Origin: an uncultured SAR86 cluster bacterium
GTDB taxonomy: Bacteria; Pseudomonadota; Gammaproteobacteria; Magnimaribacterales; D2472
NCBI GenBank assembly: GCA_902563835.1
Contig: CACEZB010000003.1
Span: 1-64,000, forward strand
Direction: 5' to 3'
Length of the DNA: 64,000 nucleotides
Below, one piece after another: positions 9,014-19,185 of the stretch. How positions within the stretch are numbered: the stretch's first letter is position 1; the number at the start of each line of letters is the position of its first letter. The notes under the pieces are model-generated. The model ran no database searches, was not told where the DNA came from, and saw nothing but the letters and a program-made list of their open reading frames with translations. The translations under genes and the position numbers were made by a program.

Positions 9014-10594
9014 ATGTCTAAATTTAAAAAAACATTGGAAGAAACAACTTCGATACCAACTATGAATACTTCAAATTGGGATTCAATTAATCCTGAATAT
9101 GTAGCGAGAATGAGGTTACAGAATCAATTTAAAACAGGGATTGATATTGCTAAATATACAGCAGCAATAATGAGAAAAGATATGGAAGAGTATGATAAAG
9201 ATCCATCATTATATACACAGTCATTAGGATGTTGGCATGGTTTTATAGGACAACAAAAATTAATATCGATTAAAAAACATTTTAATTCTAATTCCAAAAA
9301 ATATTTATATCTATCAGGCTGGATGATTGCTGCTTTAAGATCAGAGTTTGGGCCCCTTCCTGATCAATCAATGCATGAAAAAACATCGGTCGCTAGTCTT
9401 ATAAATGAATTATATACATTTCTTAAACAGGCTGATGCAAGAGAGCTTGGTGGATTGTTTAGAGATTATGATGCTGCATCAGATTCAGATAAAGAAAAAA
9501 TTAAAGAAAAAATTGATAATTTCGAAACTCACATTGTTCCAATTATTGCAGACATAGATGCAGGATTTGGAAATGAAGAAGCTACTTACTTAATGGCTAA
9601 ACAAATGATTGAAGCTGGAGCATGTGCAATTCAAATTGAAAACCAGGTTTCAGATGAAAAACAATGTGGACATCAGGATGGTAAAGTTACAGTTCCACAT
9701 TCAGATTTCTTAGCTAAGATTAATGCTGTCAGATACGCCTTTTTAGAATTAGGTGTTGATGATGGTGTAATTGTTGCTAGAACTGATTCATTAGGTGCTG
9801 GACTAACTAAACAAATAGCTATTACTAATGAAGAAGGAGATCTAGGAGATCAATATAATTCATTTTTAGATGTAGATGAAATAACACCAGAGAATATGAA
9901 GCATGGTGATGTAATGATTAGTCAAAAAGGTAAAATTGTTCGTCCTAAACGTCTACCTTCAAATTTATATCAATTTAGAAAAGGAACCGGTGAAGAAAGA
10001 TGTATATTAGATTCAATAACAAGCCTACAAAGTGGCGCTGATTTAATTTGGATCGAGACTGAAAAACCTCATATTGGGCAAATTGCTTCAATGATGAATG
10101 AAATAAGAAAAACTGTTCCTAATGCTAAATTGGTTTATAACAATAGTCCTTCATTTAACTGGACATTAAACTTTAGGCAACAAGTCTTTGATGCTATGGA
10201 AGGAGCAGGTAATGATGTATCTCAATATAATAGAGATGACTTAATGAATGAATCATATGATGAAACTGAATTAGCAAAACAAGCTGATGAAAAAATTAGA
10301 ACCTTTCAAGCAGATGCATCAAAAGAAGCAGGCATATTCCATCATCTAATAACTTTACCTACGTATCATACAGCAGCATTATCAACAGATAATCTTGCTA
10401 AAGAATATTTTGGATCAGAAGGAATGTTAGGTTATGTTGCTAATGTTCAAAGAAAAGAAATTAGGGAAGGAATTGCATGTGTGAAACATCAAAATATGTC
10501 TGGATCTGATATGGGAGATGATCATAAAGAGTATTTTGCTGGTGAAGCAGCACTAAAAGCAGCAGGCAAAGATAATACTATGAATCAGTTCTAG
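9014..10594 (+). CDS. aceA: Isocitrate lyase (long Pseudomonas-type)
   Basis: 526 residues, matching the long isocitrate lyase of Pseudomonas rather than the roughly 430-residue E. coli enzyme. It splits isocitrate into succinate and glyoxylate, the first glyoxylate-bypass step for growth on acetyl-CoA units. The active-site loop is KQCGH with the catalytic Cys at 218, embedded in QVSDEKQCGHQDGKVTVPH; the metal-binding DIDAGFG segment is at about 180-186 and NNSPSFNW is near the C terminus. Malate synthase is not in the window. The 3' end overlaps convergent nqrM by 17 bases. Confidence 0.96.
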   Translation: MSKFKKTLEETTSIPTMNTSNWDSINPEYVARMRLQNQFKTGIDIAKYTAAIMRKDMEEYDKDPSLYTQSLGCWHGFIGQQKLISIKKHFNSNSKKYLYLSGWMIAALRSEFGPLPDQSMHEKTSVASLINELYTFLKQADARELGGLFRDYDAASDSDKEKIKEKIDNFETHIVPIIADIDAGFGNEEATYLMAKQMIEAGACAIQIENQVSDEKQCGHQDGKVTVPHSDFLAKINAVRYAFLELGVDDGVIVARTDSLGAGLTKQIAITNEEGDLGDQYNSFLDVDEITPENMKHGDVMISQKGKIVRPKRLPSNLYQFRKGTGEERCILDSITSLQSGADLIWIETEKPHIGQIASMMNEIRKTVPNAKLVYNNSPSFNWTLNFRQQVFDAMEGAGNDVSQYNRDDLMNESYDETELAKQADEKIRTFQADASKEAGIFHHLITLPTYHTAALSTDNLAKEYFGSEGMLGYVANVQRKEIREGIACVKHQNMSGSDMGDDHKEYFAGEAALKAAGKDNTMNQF

Positions 10595-10760
10595 TACAAT
10601 TATTAGATTCTGTTCTACCACATATGGTGCACGTACCATCTTCTGAAGTCATTACACCACCACATGATCCAGCTATAGGCTTTTTACGGATAATTAAGCC
10701 TACAGATAGACCTGCAAATGCCAATCCTATAACTAAAAAAGCTAATAAAAATGTATTCAT
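10578..10760 (-). CDS. nqrM: Na+-NQR maturation protein NqrM
   Basis: 60 residues: one N-terminal membrane segment (FLLAFLVIGLAFAGLSVGLII), a basic RKK stop-transfer, then GSCGG and CTICG cysteine motifs. This is the NqrM (DUF539) architecture; it delivers iron to the Cys4 site between NqrD and NqrE. Position after apbE at the end of the nqr operon is the standard one. Its stop codon lies inside the end of convergent aceA. Confidence 0.9.
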   Translation of the reverse strand: MNTFLLAFLVIGLAFAGLSVGLIIRKKPIAGSCGGVMTSEDGTCTICGRTESNNCTRTDS

Positions 10761-11752
10761 AATTTTAGATCATACCATTTTTGAGTTTTGACAATACTAA
10801 TACCACCTTCTTTTTCTAAAATAAACAATGCAGCAATATTGTTTTTATTTGCAAAATTATAAGCCTTTGCATAGCCCATCGCATTAAATGCAGTAGCAAG
10901 CGCATCAGCCATTGTTGTTACTGGAATATCTTCATAATTGATAACTGTTACAGACAATAGATTATTATTTATAGAATTAAGAGTTTTAGGATTTATTGTA
11001 TGAGAAATTTTTTTATTATCTTTTATTTTATAATTTCTGTATTCACCAGAAGTTGCAATAGAATACCAATTATTAGTTGAGATAATATAAAGAGGATTGT
11101 TATTTATAGATTTTGGATCTTGAAGGCCTATATTCCATAAAGAACCATTATTAGTTCCTTTGACTGACAACTCACCGCCTATGTCAACAAGATAATTATT
11201 ATGATCCTTTAAATGACTGTTAATTAAATCAATTGCAAAACCTTTGGCTATAGAAGATAAATCTAACCAGGAATTATTTCCAATTGTCACATTACAATCT
11301 TCATTTGATTTTAATTCAAATAACCAGCTCCCAGTATCAGTCTCATTATTTATGTTAGGCATTTCATCAAATATAGGAGCAAAACCATTATTCGCAGAAA
11401 TATGACCAAGTCCTATTCTATAAGATTCAATATTAGACTCTACAAATTTTGCCGCATTTAATATTGCGCATAATCCGGGTTCATTTTTTATTTCATGTAG
11501 ATAATTTCTTTTTTTATTCAATATATTTATTAATGAATTTTCTTTGTAGTTAGAAGCTATTAAATCAACCCTATTCAATAATTCCTGCACGTTTGATTTA
11601 TTTATATACCTATCTGAAGTTATAGACCAAGTAGTTCCATAAATATTTCCTGATATAAAATAAGATGTATTTTTATTATGTTGTATTGCTATGACAACAC
11701 ATAAGATACCAGCAGCTAAAGCAATTAATTTTGAGAATGTATACCTATCCAC
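10757..11752 (-). CDS. apbE: FAD:protein FMN transferase
   Basis: 331 residues with a GTG start overlapping the nqrF stop. ApbE covalently attaches FMN to Thr of NqrB and NqrC. Motifs: [29 protein letters not shown] and [15 protein letters not shown] (Mg/FAD site). The N terminus has one hydrophobic segment ending in a Cys, but -1 is Leu, so it is more likely a membrane anchor than a lipobox. It lies between nqrF and nqrM, and its presumed targets are encoded in the same operon. Confidence 0.93.
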   Translation of the reverse strand: MDRYTFSKLIALAAGILCVVIAIQHNKNTSYFISGNIYGTTWSITSDRYINKSNVQELLNRVDLIASNYKENSLINILNKKRNYLHEIKNEPGLCAILNAAKFVESNIESYRIGLGHISANNGFAPIFDEMPNINNETDTGSWLFELKSNEDCNVTIGNNSWLDLSSIAKGFAIDLINSHLKDHNNYLVDIGGELSVKGTNNGSLWNIGLQDPKSINNNPLYIISTNNWYSIATSGEYRNYKIKDNKKISHTINPKTLNSINNNLLSVTVINYEDIPVTTMADALATAFNAMGYAKAYNFANKNNIAALFILEKEGGISIVKTQKWYDLKL

Positions 11753-12972
11753 CGAAATCGTCTAAAGCAATATTCTCAGGCTCTACACCAAGATTTAATA
11801 ACATATCAATAACTGCCTTATTCATCATTGGTGGTCCACACATGTAATATTCACAATCTTCTGGTGATTCATGAGATTTTAGATAATTCTCATATAAAAC
11901 ATTATGAATAAATCCTGTTTCACCATCCCAATCATCTTCTGGTAATGGATCGGATAATGCAACATGCCATTCAAAATTTTCATATTTTTTTGCAAGCTCA
12001 TCAAATTCATCAACATAAAACATTTCTTTTAAACTTCTTGCGCCATACCAAAATGTTATTTTTCTATTTGTATTTATTCTTAAAAGTTGATCAAAAAATA
12101 TGAGATCTCATAGGTGCCATTCCAGCACCACCGCCTACAAAAACCATTTCCGCATCAGTTTCTTTAGCAAAGAATTCACCAAAAGGACCAAAAACATTAA
12201 CCTTATCACCTGGTTTAAGGCCAAAGGTCCACGATGACATTATTCCTGGTGGCACATCTTGTCCAGGTGGTGGTGATGCAATACGAATATTAAATTTAAT
12301 AATTCCTTTTTCTTCGGGATAATTAGCCATAGAATATGCTCTTATGACTGGTTCTGTACTTACAGCTTTGTTATCCCAAATCTTAAACCTATCCCAATCT
12401 TCATGATATTCATTTTCAATATTCAAATCTCTATAATCTAATTCATATGGAGGACATTCTAATTGAACGTACCCTCCTGCTCTGAAGTCTACATTTTCAC
12501 CATCAGGTAATTTGAGAACTAATTCTTTAATAAATGTTGCTACATTTTCATTTGAAATAACTTCGCATTCCCATTCTTTTACACCAAATACATCTTCTGG
12601 AACTGTTATTCTAAGATCATTTTTTACTGGTACCTGACATGACAAACGCCAACCTTCTTTTTGTTCTGTAGAGTTAAAATGTGATTCTTCTGCAGCTAAA
12701 ATTGATCCTCCCCCTTCTAGAACCTGACATTTACATTGACTACAAGTTCCACCACCGCCACATGCTGAAGCAAGAAAAATATTATTGTCTGCTAATGTTT
12801 GTAATAATTTGGAACCAGCTGGAACAACTATAGGATTATCAGAGTCTCCGTTAATCTCTATTGATACATTTCCCGTTGATACCAGTCTAGACCTTGCAGC
12901 AATAATTACAAGAACTAATAAAATTACAATTCCACAAAATGATACAACTCCAAGAATTAAATCAATACTCAT
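11745..12972 (-). pseudogene. nqrF: NqrF, Na+-NQR subunit F, interrupted by a one-base frameshift
   Basis: Subunit F takes electrons from NADH. Residues 1-293 read from 12972 to a TGA at 12091-12093 after MAPMRSHIF; the missing continuation ([11 protein letters not shown], then [11 protein letters not shown] and the rest to DDFGG) is intact in the +1 frame down to 11745. Removing one T from the T6 run (plus-strand A6 at about 12094-12099) restores a protein of about 408 residues, the normal NqrF length. Visible: N-terminal membrane segment, [2Fe-2S] cysteines [14 protein letters not shown] motif RAYSMANYP, and NADH-domain GGGAGMAPM and CGPPMM. All other nqr genes are intact, so a sequencing indel is the simplest explanation; recoding at TTT-TGA is possible. 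Confidence 0.9.
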
Positions 12973-12975
12973 TGT

Positions 12976-13587
12976 TTATAAAGATATTCCTCCGAATGAC
13001 ATAAATCCAAAACTCATTAATCCTACTATTATAAAAGTTGCTCCTAGTCCCTTAAGACCATCAGGTATATCAGAATATTTTAATTTTTCTCTTATTCCTG
13101 CAAGCACTACGATTGCTAAAGCCCAACCAAAACCAGCGCCAAAACCGTAAACAATACTTTCAACAAATAATAAATCTTTTTCTATCATAAATAACGAGGC
13201 GCCTAAAATTGCACAATTTACTGTTATTAAAGGAAGAAATTGTCCTAATGCATTGTATAAAGCTGGGACGTATTTATCTAAAAACATTTCTAATATTTGA
13301 ACAACCGCAGCAATAACTCCTATATAACTAATCAACTCAACAAATTCTAGATTAGTTCCTGGTATTCCCAACCAAGTTAAGGCATCTTCTCTTAATATAT
13401 AGTTATAAATTAAATTATTTAAAGGTACGGTAAGTAAACAAACCACTATTACAGCTATACCTAGACCAAATGCTGCATCAATTTTTTTTGATATAGCAAT
13501 AAATGTACACATACCCAAAAATAATGAAAGTGCTATATTTTCAATAAATACAGTTGTAATGAATATATTTAAATAATGTTCAAACAT
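12976..13587 (-). CDS. nqrE: Na+-NQR subunit E
   Basis: 203 residues with six membrane segments, homologous to RnfA. It forms with NqrD the inverted-repeat pair that holds the membrane [2Fe-2S] centre; the [10 protein letters not shown] segment carries the expected Cys, and a second is in GMCTFIAIS. It overlaps nqrD by 8 bases and is followed 3 bases later by nqrF. Confidence 0.95.
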   Translation of the reverse strand: MFEHYLNIFITTVFIENIALSLFLGMCTFIAISKKIDAAFGLGIAVIVVCLLTVPLNNLIYNYILREDALTWLGIPGTNLEFVELISYIGVIAAVVQILEMFLDKYVPALYNALGQFLPLITVNCAILGASLFMIEKDLLFVESIVYGFGAGFGWALAIVVLAGIREKLKYSDIPDGLKGLGATFIIVGLMSFGFMSFGGISL

Positions 13588-14266
13588 TTATCTCTCTTTT
13601 TGTTAAATCTGGAACTGTAGAATGTGGTTTTATTTCAAATTCATCATTTTCAATTTGAGCTGACTTAATTGATCTTATTGCCCAAATAAATAAGCCTATA
13701 ATAATAAACGAGCTTGGTGGAAGTAATAATAAGTTATTGCCCATATACCAACCACCATTAGATACCAAAGGAAGAATTTCATATCCAAATAAAGTACCTG
13801 ATCCAAATAATTCTCGAATTACAGCAACTCCTATAAGAATAATACTATAGCCAATACCATTACCAAGGCCATCAAAAAAACTTAATAATGGTTTTTCTTT
13901 CATAGCGAATGCTTCCGCCCTGCCCATAACTATACAATTAGTAATAATCAGCCCAACAAAAACAGATAACTTTTTACTAGTTTCATAATCATAAGCTTTT
14001 AATAATTCATCAACCACAATTACTAATGAGGCAATAATAGTCATTTGAACGATAATACGTATAGAACTTGGAATATAGTTTCTTATTATTGAAATAAATA
14101 AATTTGAGAATGAAATAACACTAATTACAGCCACACACATAACCAATGTGACTGCTAGATTATTTGTAACAGCTAAAGCAGAACAAATACCTAATATTTG
14201 AAGAGTAATAGGATTTTCATCTATTAATGGTTTAAGAACTACTTCTTTATATCTTTTAAGATTCAT
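13580..14266 (-). CDS. nqrD: Na+-NQR subunit D
   Basis: 228 residues with six membrane segments, homologous to RnfE. It opens with the typical [28 protein letters not shown] and contains [15 protein letters not shown] with the cluster-site Cys. The C-terminal tail after the last helix is slightly longer than usual. It overlaps both nqrC (11 bases) and nqrE (8 bases), so translation is coupled through the operon. Confidence 0.95.
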   Translation of the reverse strand: MNLKRYKEVVLKPLIDENPITLQILGICSALAVTNNLAVTLVMCVAVISVISFSNLFISIIRNYIPSSIRIIVQMTIIASLVIVVDELLKAYDYETSKKLSVFVGLIITNCIVMGRAEAFAMKEKPLLSFFDGLGNGIGYSIILIGVAVIRELFGSGTLFGYEILPLVSNGGWYMGNNLLLLPPSSFIIIGLFIWAIRSIKSAQIENDEFEIKPHSTVPDLTKREINV

Positions 14267-15029
14267 AATTTAATTCTTTAAATAATTTTGAGTAACCTGA
14301 TTCACCAAACCAATAAGTAATCATATTGGTTACGCCTCTGCTAGTTATTGTTGCTCCTGACAATCCATCGATTTCATATTGAGCGCCTTTATCGTTGTTA
14401 TCTACCTTACCTTTAATTACGCTTAAAGATACTTCACCATTTTGATAAATTTCTTTTCCAGGCCATAAGTTTTTCCATTTAGGGTTATCTACCTCAGCAC
14501 CCAGTCCTGGAGTTTCTTTATGATCATAGAATTCTATTCCAGCTATAGTATTAAAATCATTTTCAATAGATATATATCCATATAAAGTTCCCCATAGACC
14601 ATATCCTCTTATTGGTAATATTAATTTATTAATTGAATAATCATCATTGCGTAGAATAAATATTTTTCCAATATTTTCTCTATTCTTGATAACTGCAATA
14701 TCTTCTGATGTTGGTACTTTACTTGAAAGATTGCTATCTCTAGTAGCTAAAATTGGATCATACTCTTCTAATGAAAAATCCATATATGTATCCATTAATT
14801 TTCCTGTCTCAAAATTAACAAATTTTGTTTCTAGTTTTAAAAACTGTTCTTTAATATCTTCATCTGGGTTGTATATATCTGCGGCTTGTAAAATTTTTAT
14901 CCTTTTATCATTTAATTTATTTTCATTTTGCAAATCTCTTAAACTTACAGCAGAAAAAGAGACTACTAATGAGCATATTAAACATACACAAAATGCGACG
15001 CCAATAGTTTTAGTTATAGATTCATTCAT
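14256..15029 (-). CDS. nqrC: Na+-NQR subunit C
   Basis: 257 residues: one N-terminal membrane segment, then a periplasmic FMN-binding domain. The ApbE target [10 protein letters not shown] places the covalent FMN on Thr227 (Vibrio Thr225). [13 protein letters not shown] and [11 protein letters not shown] are family motifs. Overlaps neighbours on both sides. Confidence 0.95.
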   Translation of the reverse strand: MNESITKTIGVAFCVCLICSLVVSFSAVSLRDLQNENKLNDKRIKILQAADIYNPDEDIKEQFLKLETKFVNFETGKLMDTYMDFSLEEYDPILATRDSNLSSKVPTSEDIAVIKNRENIGKIFILRNDDYSINKLILPIRGYGLWGTLYGYISIENDFNTIAGIEFYDHKETPGLGAEVDNPKWKNLWPGKEIYQNGEVSLSVIKGKVDNNDKGAQYEIDGLSGATITSRGVTNMITYWFGESGYSKLFKELNYES

Positions 15030-16251
15030 TTAATAAAGCCTTTCTTTTTCTTATATTATTCATTACTACCATATGATCAATTACAGGTGCTAATAAATTT
15101 GCAAACAATATAGCAAGCATCATTCCTTCTGGAAAGGCAGGATTTATTACCCTAATTAAAATAACCAGAACGCCGATTGTAAAACCATAAATCCATCTTC
15201 CTGTATTCGTGCCTGACCCTGATACAGGTTCTGTTGCCATAAATACTAAACCAAAAGCAAAGCTCCCAATTACTGCATGCCAATACCAGGGCACATAAAA
15301 CATTGGATTTGAATCCGAGCCAACAATATTAAGTATTGATGACATTATTATCATTCCAAATAATGTACCTAATACTATTCTATAAGATGCAACTTTTGTA
15401 ATTAATAAAATTGCCAATCCTATAAGAATAGCTATAACAGAAGTTTCGCCTACTGATCCTGGTATATTGCCTACAAATGCATCAAGCCAAGAGAAGCTAT
15501 CATTTAAACCAGGTATTCCCTTTTCTGCGGCAACGCCTAAAGCTGTGGCACCACTATAGCCTTCTGGGATAATTGCATTATCTGATAATCCAGCTATCCA
15601 AACTTTATCACCAGATAACTGAGCTGGGTATGCAAAATATATGAATGCCCTTCCTGTAAGCGCTGGATTAAGAAAGTTCTTTCCAGTTCCACCAAAAATC
15701 TCTTTTCCTATAACTAATCCAAATGTTATTCCAAGTGCTGCCTGCCATAAAGGAATGTCGGGTGGGCAACTCAATGCAAATAAAACAGTTGAAACAAATG
15801 CACCTTCATTTATCTCATGTTTTCTTATAACCGCAAATACAACCTCCCACCCAATACCAACAACGAATACAACAGCATAAATTGGTAAGAAATATGACGC
15901 GCCAAACCATAATTTTGCAAAAAAACTAGATGAGTCATATCCAACAATACTTACAATAGCATGATGCCAATCCCCAGTATTTTGTCTACCAATTAAATCT
16001 AGATATTCAAGGGACTGTGCACCAAGGTTATACATACCAAAAAGCATTGTAGGGAATGTTGCTAGCCATACAGTAACCATAATTTTTTGAATATCTACAG
16101 CGTCTTTTACATGGGTTGGATTGGTAGTCTTGTCTGAAGATGAGTAAAAGAAATTTTCAATTGCATCAAATAAAGGAAACCATTTTGAATATTTACCATC
16201 AGCAATAAAATTAGGTTTTATATTATTAATAAAATTTCTTAATGGCTTCAT
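15022..16251 (-). CDS. nqrB: Na+-NQR subunit B
   Basis: 409 residues, ten or so membrane segments. It carries covalent FMN and riboflavin and forms the Na+ path. The flavinylation motif GYSGATALG puts FMN on Thr236, the same number as in Vibrio. NPALTGRAFIYFAYP and FMATEPVSGSGTNTGRWIYG are hallmark loops. Overlaps the nqrA stop. Confidence 0.96.
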   Translation of the reverse strand: MKPLRNFINNIKPNFIADGKYSKWFPLFDAIENFFYSSSDKTTNPTHVKDAVDIQKIMVTVWLATFPTMLFGMYNLGAQSLEYLDLIGRQNTGDWHHAIVSIVGYDSSSFFAKLWFGASYFLPIYAVVFVVGIGWEVVFAVIRKHEINEGAFVSTVLFALSCPPDIPLWQAALGITFGLVIGKEIFGGTGKNFLNPALTGRAFIYFAYPAQLSGDKVWIAGLSDNAIIPEGYSGATALGVAAEKGIPGLNDSFSWLDAFVGNIPGSVGETSVIAILIGLAILLITKVASYRIVLGTLFGMIIMSSILNIVGSDSNPMFYVPWYWHAVIGSFAFGLVFMATEPVSGSGTNTGRWIYGFTIGVLVILIRVINPAFPEGMMLAILFANLLAPVIDHMVVMNNIRKRKALLNE

Positions 16252-17564
16252 AACTCTGAATATAATTTATTTAAATTATCTATTAAGATTGATGAGTAAT
16301 CATACTTGCTGGGGCACACATATGAGCATAATGCTAAATCTTCAGGTACAAGTTCAAGCATTCCTAACTCTACTGACATTTCAGTATCTGATACTACTAA
16401 TGCTTTAAGAAGTTGTGTAACAAGAATATCCATAGGCATTACTTCTTCATAAGATGAAATAGGTACTATTGCCCTATTTGCGCCATTATTTGAAGTGTTA
16501 AAAATAAAATCTTTGGGTTTAATTATTGATGATAAAAATACATTTAATTTTGAGTGTAATTTAGAACCAGGATTTAACCAACTCATAAAGTTATCATTTA
16601 GTTCATCAGATATGCATGATATTTGTGAGTCATAATAGCCTAGATAATTCATAACACCTTCTGAGGTGTGACCATGAAGAACTGATCCTGATATAAGTCT
16701 TGAATTTTCCTTAGTCTTACCAGCAGTAATCTCATCAATATTAGCACTTGGTCTTACTTTTATTAATGAAGGTTCAAATGCATTAGGTCCACCAAGAGCT
16801 ATAATTTTATGAGTCCTAATTTTATTATTTTTAAATAAATATCCTATAGAAATAATATCTTGATAATTTATAGTCCAGACTATTCTTTTTAAACTTACAG
16901 GATAAATCTTTGATATATGTGTGCTACTTAATCCAGCAGGATGTGGCCCAGACACATGATGATAATTAATATCTTTATTTGATGTATCAAACCCATTGTT
17001 TTGATAAGTTAAATGTATTTCACAGTCAAATAAATTGGATAATATTTTTATTCCTTCATCAAATGATGATTTATCTTCCATGATAATTTCATATGGGTCA
17101 ACAGATAAGGGATTGGTATCACAACAATTTATAAAGACTGCATCTGCATTGTCATCAACCTTTGGTGTTCTATTGAAAGGCCTTGTTCTAAATCCATTCC
17201 ATAATCCTGAATCTACTAAAGCAGTTTTTATTTCATTTGTGGTGGTGCCTAAGTTAAATAATTCATACTCTTCATTTGTATCGATATCTATTTCTATAGA
17301 TAAAAATCTTCTTTTAGCCCCTCTATTAATAGATTTAACAGTCCCTCCAGCTGGTGATGTGAAATATACTCCTGGATTTTTTTTATCTTCAAAAATTTTC
17401 TGACCAACTTTAACTTTATCATTAACCTTAACAAACATAGTTGGTTTCATACCTACAAAGTCATTAGATAATACCGCAACCGATGATATTTTTGGTTCGT
17501 CAGAAATTTTAATCGCAGGTGAGCCAGATATTGGTAAATCTAGACCTTTTGATACATTAATCAC
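16248..17564 (-). CDS. nqrA: Na+-NQR subunit A
   Basis: 438 residues, the cytosolic quinone-side subunit and first gene of nqrABCDEF-apbE-nqrM. The N terminus INVSKGLDLPISG aligns with Vibrio NqrA; VSGPHPAGLSSTHI and the Cys-rich C-terminal CSYVCPSKYDY are family features. The start is GTG at 17564, chosen because it gives the family N terminus, with a TAAGG element about 10 bases upstream. The operon promoter should be in the 82-base gap to gap. Confidence 0.96.
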   Translation of the reverse strand: MINVSKGLDLPISGSPAIKISDEPKISSVAVLSNDFVGMKPTMFVKVNDKVKVGQKIFEDKKNPGVYFTSPAGGTVKSINRGAKRRFLSIEIDIDTNEEYELFNLGTTTNEIKTALVDSGLWNGFRTRPFNRTPKVDDNADAVFINCCDTNPLSVDPYEIIMEDKSSFDEGIKILSNLFDCEIHLTYQNNGFDTSNKDINYHHVSGPHPAGLSSTHISKIYPVSLKRIVWTINYQDIISIGYLFKNNKIRTHKIIALGGPNAFEPSLIKVRPSANIDEITAGKTKENSRLISGSVLHGHTSEGVMNYLGYYDSQISCISDELNDNFMSWLNPGSKLHSKLNVFLSSIIKPKDFIFNTSNNGANRAIVPISSYEEVMPMDILVTQLLKALVVSDTEMSVELGMLELVPEDLALCSYVCPSKYDYSSILIDNLNKLYSEL

Positions 17565-17646
17565 TTTTTGTGTGCCTTATTAAAGTTATAAATAAACTAT
17601 AAAAACAATAGAATTATAAAGCTAAAGCGACTTTGATTCTATTCTT

Positions 17647-19149
17647 TTAAGAAATTGGTTTAGGTAATCTTGGAAGGTCTATATTAGCAATTTTTTTAGT
17701 TAATCCTATAACTTGTTTTGTATAGCCATATTCATTGTCATACCAGCAATATAAAGTAAGTCTCTTATCGCTTGTTATGGTAGCTTGAGAGTCAATAACG
17801 GATGCAAAAGAACTTGAGTAAAAATCTGTTGAAACAATTTCAGGGGAATTAACAAAGCCAATAATTTCTCTATATTTTGAATGAAATGCTATACCTCGTA
17901 AATATTCATTCACTACATCATCTGTAACACTATTATTAAGTGATAACGATAGGATTGCTAAACTAACATTTGGTGTCGGAACACGTATTGCATTGCCTGT
18001 AAGCTTTCCATCTAATTCAGGTAAAGCTTTGGATACAGCTTTAACAGCCCCTGTTGTTGTAATAACCATATTAAGTGGAGCGCCTCTACCCCTTCTGTCA
18101 CCTTTATGAAAATTATCAATTAAATTTTGGTCATTAGTATAAGCATGAACTGTTTCTATATGGCCACTTTCAATACCATATTCATCATTTATAACCTTTA
18201 AAATAGGAACAATTGCATTTGTGGTACATGATGCTGCTGAAATTATAGAATCTTCATCATCTAAGATATCATCATTTATACCATGAACAACATTCTTTAA
18301 GTCTCCTTTTGCAGGCGCTGTTAATATAACTTTTTTAGCTCCTGATTTTATATGTTTAGATAACCCATCTTCGTTTCTCCATACTCCGGTATTATCAATT
18401 ACTATAGGATCCTTAATGCCGTGATCTGAATAATTTACTTCTTCTGGAGCTGACGCATATATAACATTTACAACATTACCATTAATAACTAAGTTCGAGT
18501 TCTCTTCATCAACTCGAACTGTTCCATCAAATGGTCCATGAACTGAATCTTTACTTAACAAGCTAGCTCTTTTAAAGATATCATCCTCTGAACCTTTTCT
18601 TATAACAATTGCTTTAAGTATGAAATAATTTCCTGGTCCTGTTGTTTGAGTCATCATTCGAGCTACAAGCCTTCCAATTCTTCCAAAACCATATAAAACT
18701 ATATTCTTAGGTTCTTTTGGTCTATCTGATTTTTTATTAATTACTGAATCTAATTCAGAATTAATATAATCAGGTACTTTTGATTGATCGTCTTTAATTT
18801 CATTAAAAAATGGGCATTTAACTGCTATTTCACCAATATCAATTTCACAATCTTTAAGATCTAAAGTACTTATATATTTAATCATTGGGAATGTTTCAGA
18901 TTCACTAAGTTCGTTATTGTCAGCTTGTCTGGCAAATCTATGTGCTTTCATTATTGAAACTGGTGACTCATTTACTAATGACTTACCATAAATCATTATA
19001 TTTATACCATTTCTATAAAGAGAGCCTATTAACGGAACCATTAGCTCTGCAAGTGCCTCTCTCCACTTCCAGTCACCAAAAGAATCCTCAGGCAAAATCC
19101 TTTTTTGTCTTTCGGTAGATTGAAAATTTATATCTTTCTTATCGCTCAT
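17647..19149 (-). CDS. gap: Glyceraldehyde-3-phosphate dehydrogenase, long form
   Basis: 500 residues, about 160 more than classical GAPDH. The extra sequence is an N-terminal helical domain (about 1-145) that includes a REALAELMVPLIGSLYRNGINI segment. The GAPDH core follows: NAD motif GFGRIGRLVARMM, catalytic Cys in AASCTTNAIVP, HAYTNDQNLIDN, and WYDNEYGYTKQVI. Long GAPDHs of this kind occur near nqr genes in Pseudomonas and other marine gammaproteobacteria (from memory). Direction (glycolytic or gluconeogenic) is not shown by sequence; with aceA close by, gluconeogenesis is an attractive inference. Confidence 0.92.
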   Translation of the reverse strand: MSDKKDINFQSTERQKRILPEDSFGDWKWREALAELMVPLIGSLYRNGINIMIYGKSLVNESPVSIMKAHRFARQADNNELSESETFPMIKYISTLDLKDCEIDIGEIAVKCPFFNEIKDDQSKVPDYINSELDSVINKKSDRPKEPKNIVLYGFGRIGRLVARMMTQTTGPGNYFILKAIVIRKGSEDDIFKRASLLSKDSVHGPFDGTVRVDEENSNLVINGNVVNVIYASAPEEVNYSDHGIKDPIVIDNTGVWRNEDGLSKHIKSGAKKVILTAPAKGDLKNVVHGINDDILDDEDSIISAASCTTNAIVPILKVINDEYGIESGHIETVHAYTNDQNLIDNFHKGDRRGRGAPLNMVITTTGAVKAVSKALPELDGKLTGNAIRVPTPNVSLAILSLSLNNSVTDDVVNEYLRGIAFHSKYREIIGFVNSPEIVSTDFYSSSFASVIDSQATITSDKRLTLYCWYDNEYGYTKQVIGLTKKIANIDLPRLPKPIS

Positions 19150-19185
19150 TGTTTAATTATAAGTATATTTATTTAAATAACTAAA

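Noticed and set aside
12091..12100. Programmed +1 frameshift in nqrF as the main reading
   Set aside because: The site looks like TTT-TGA recoding, but there is no upstream Shine-Dalgarno-like stimulator and the fault is in a T6 homopolymer, where sequencing errors are common. Left as a finding, not a conclusion.
12976..17564. nqr operon as an Rnf complex
   Set aside because: RnfB/RnfC-type ferredoxin subunits are absent, while NqrA, NqrB Thr236 and the NqrF reductase domains are present, and nqrM follows.
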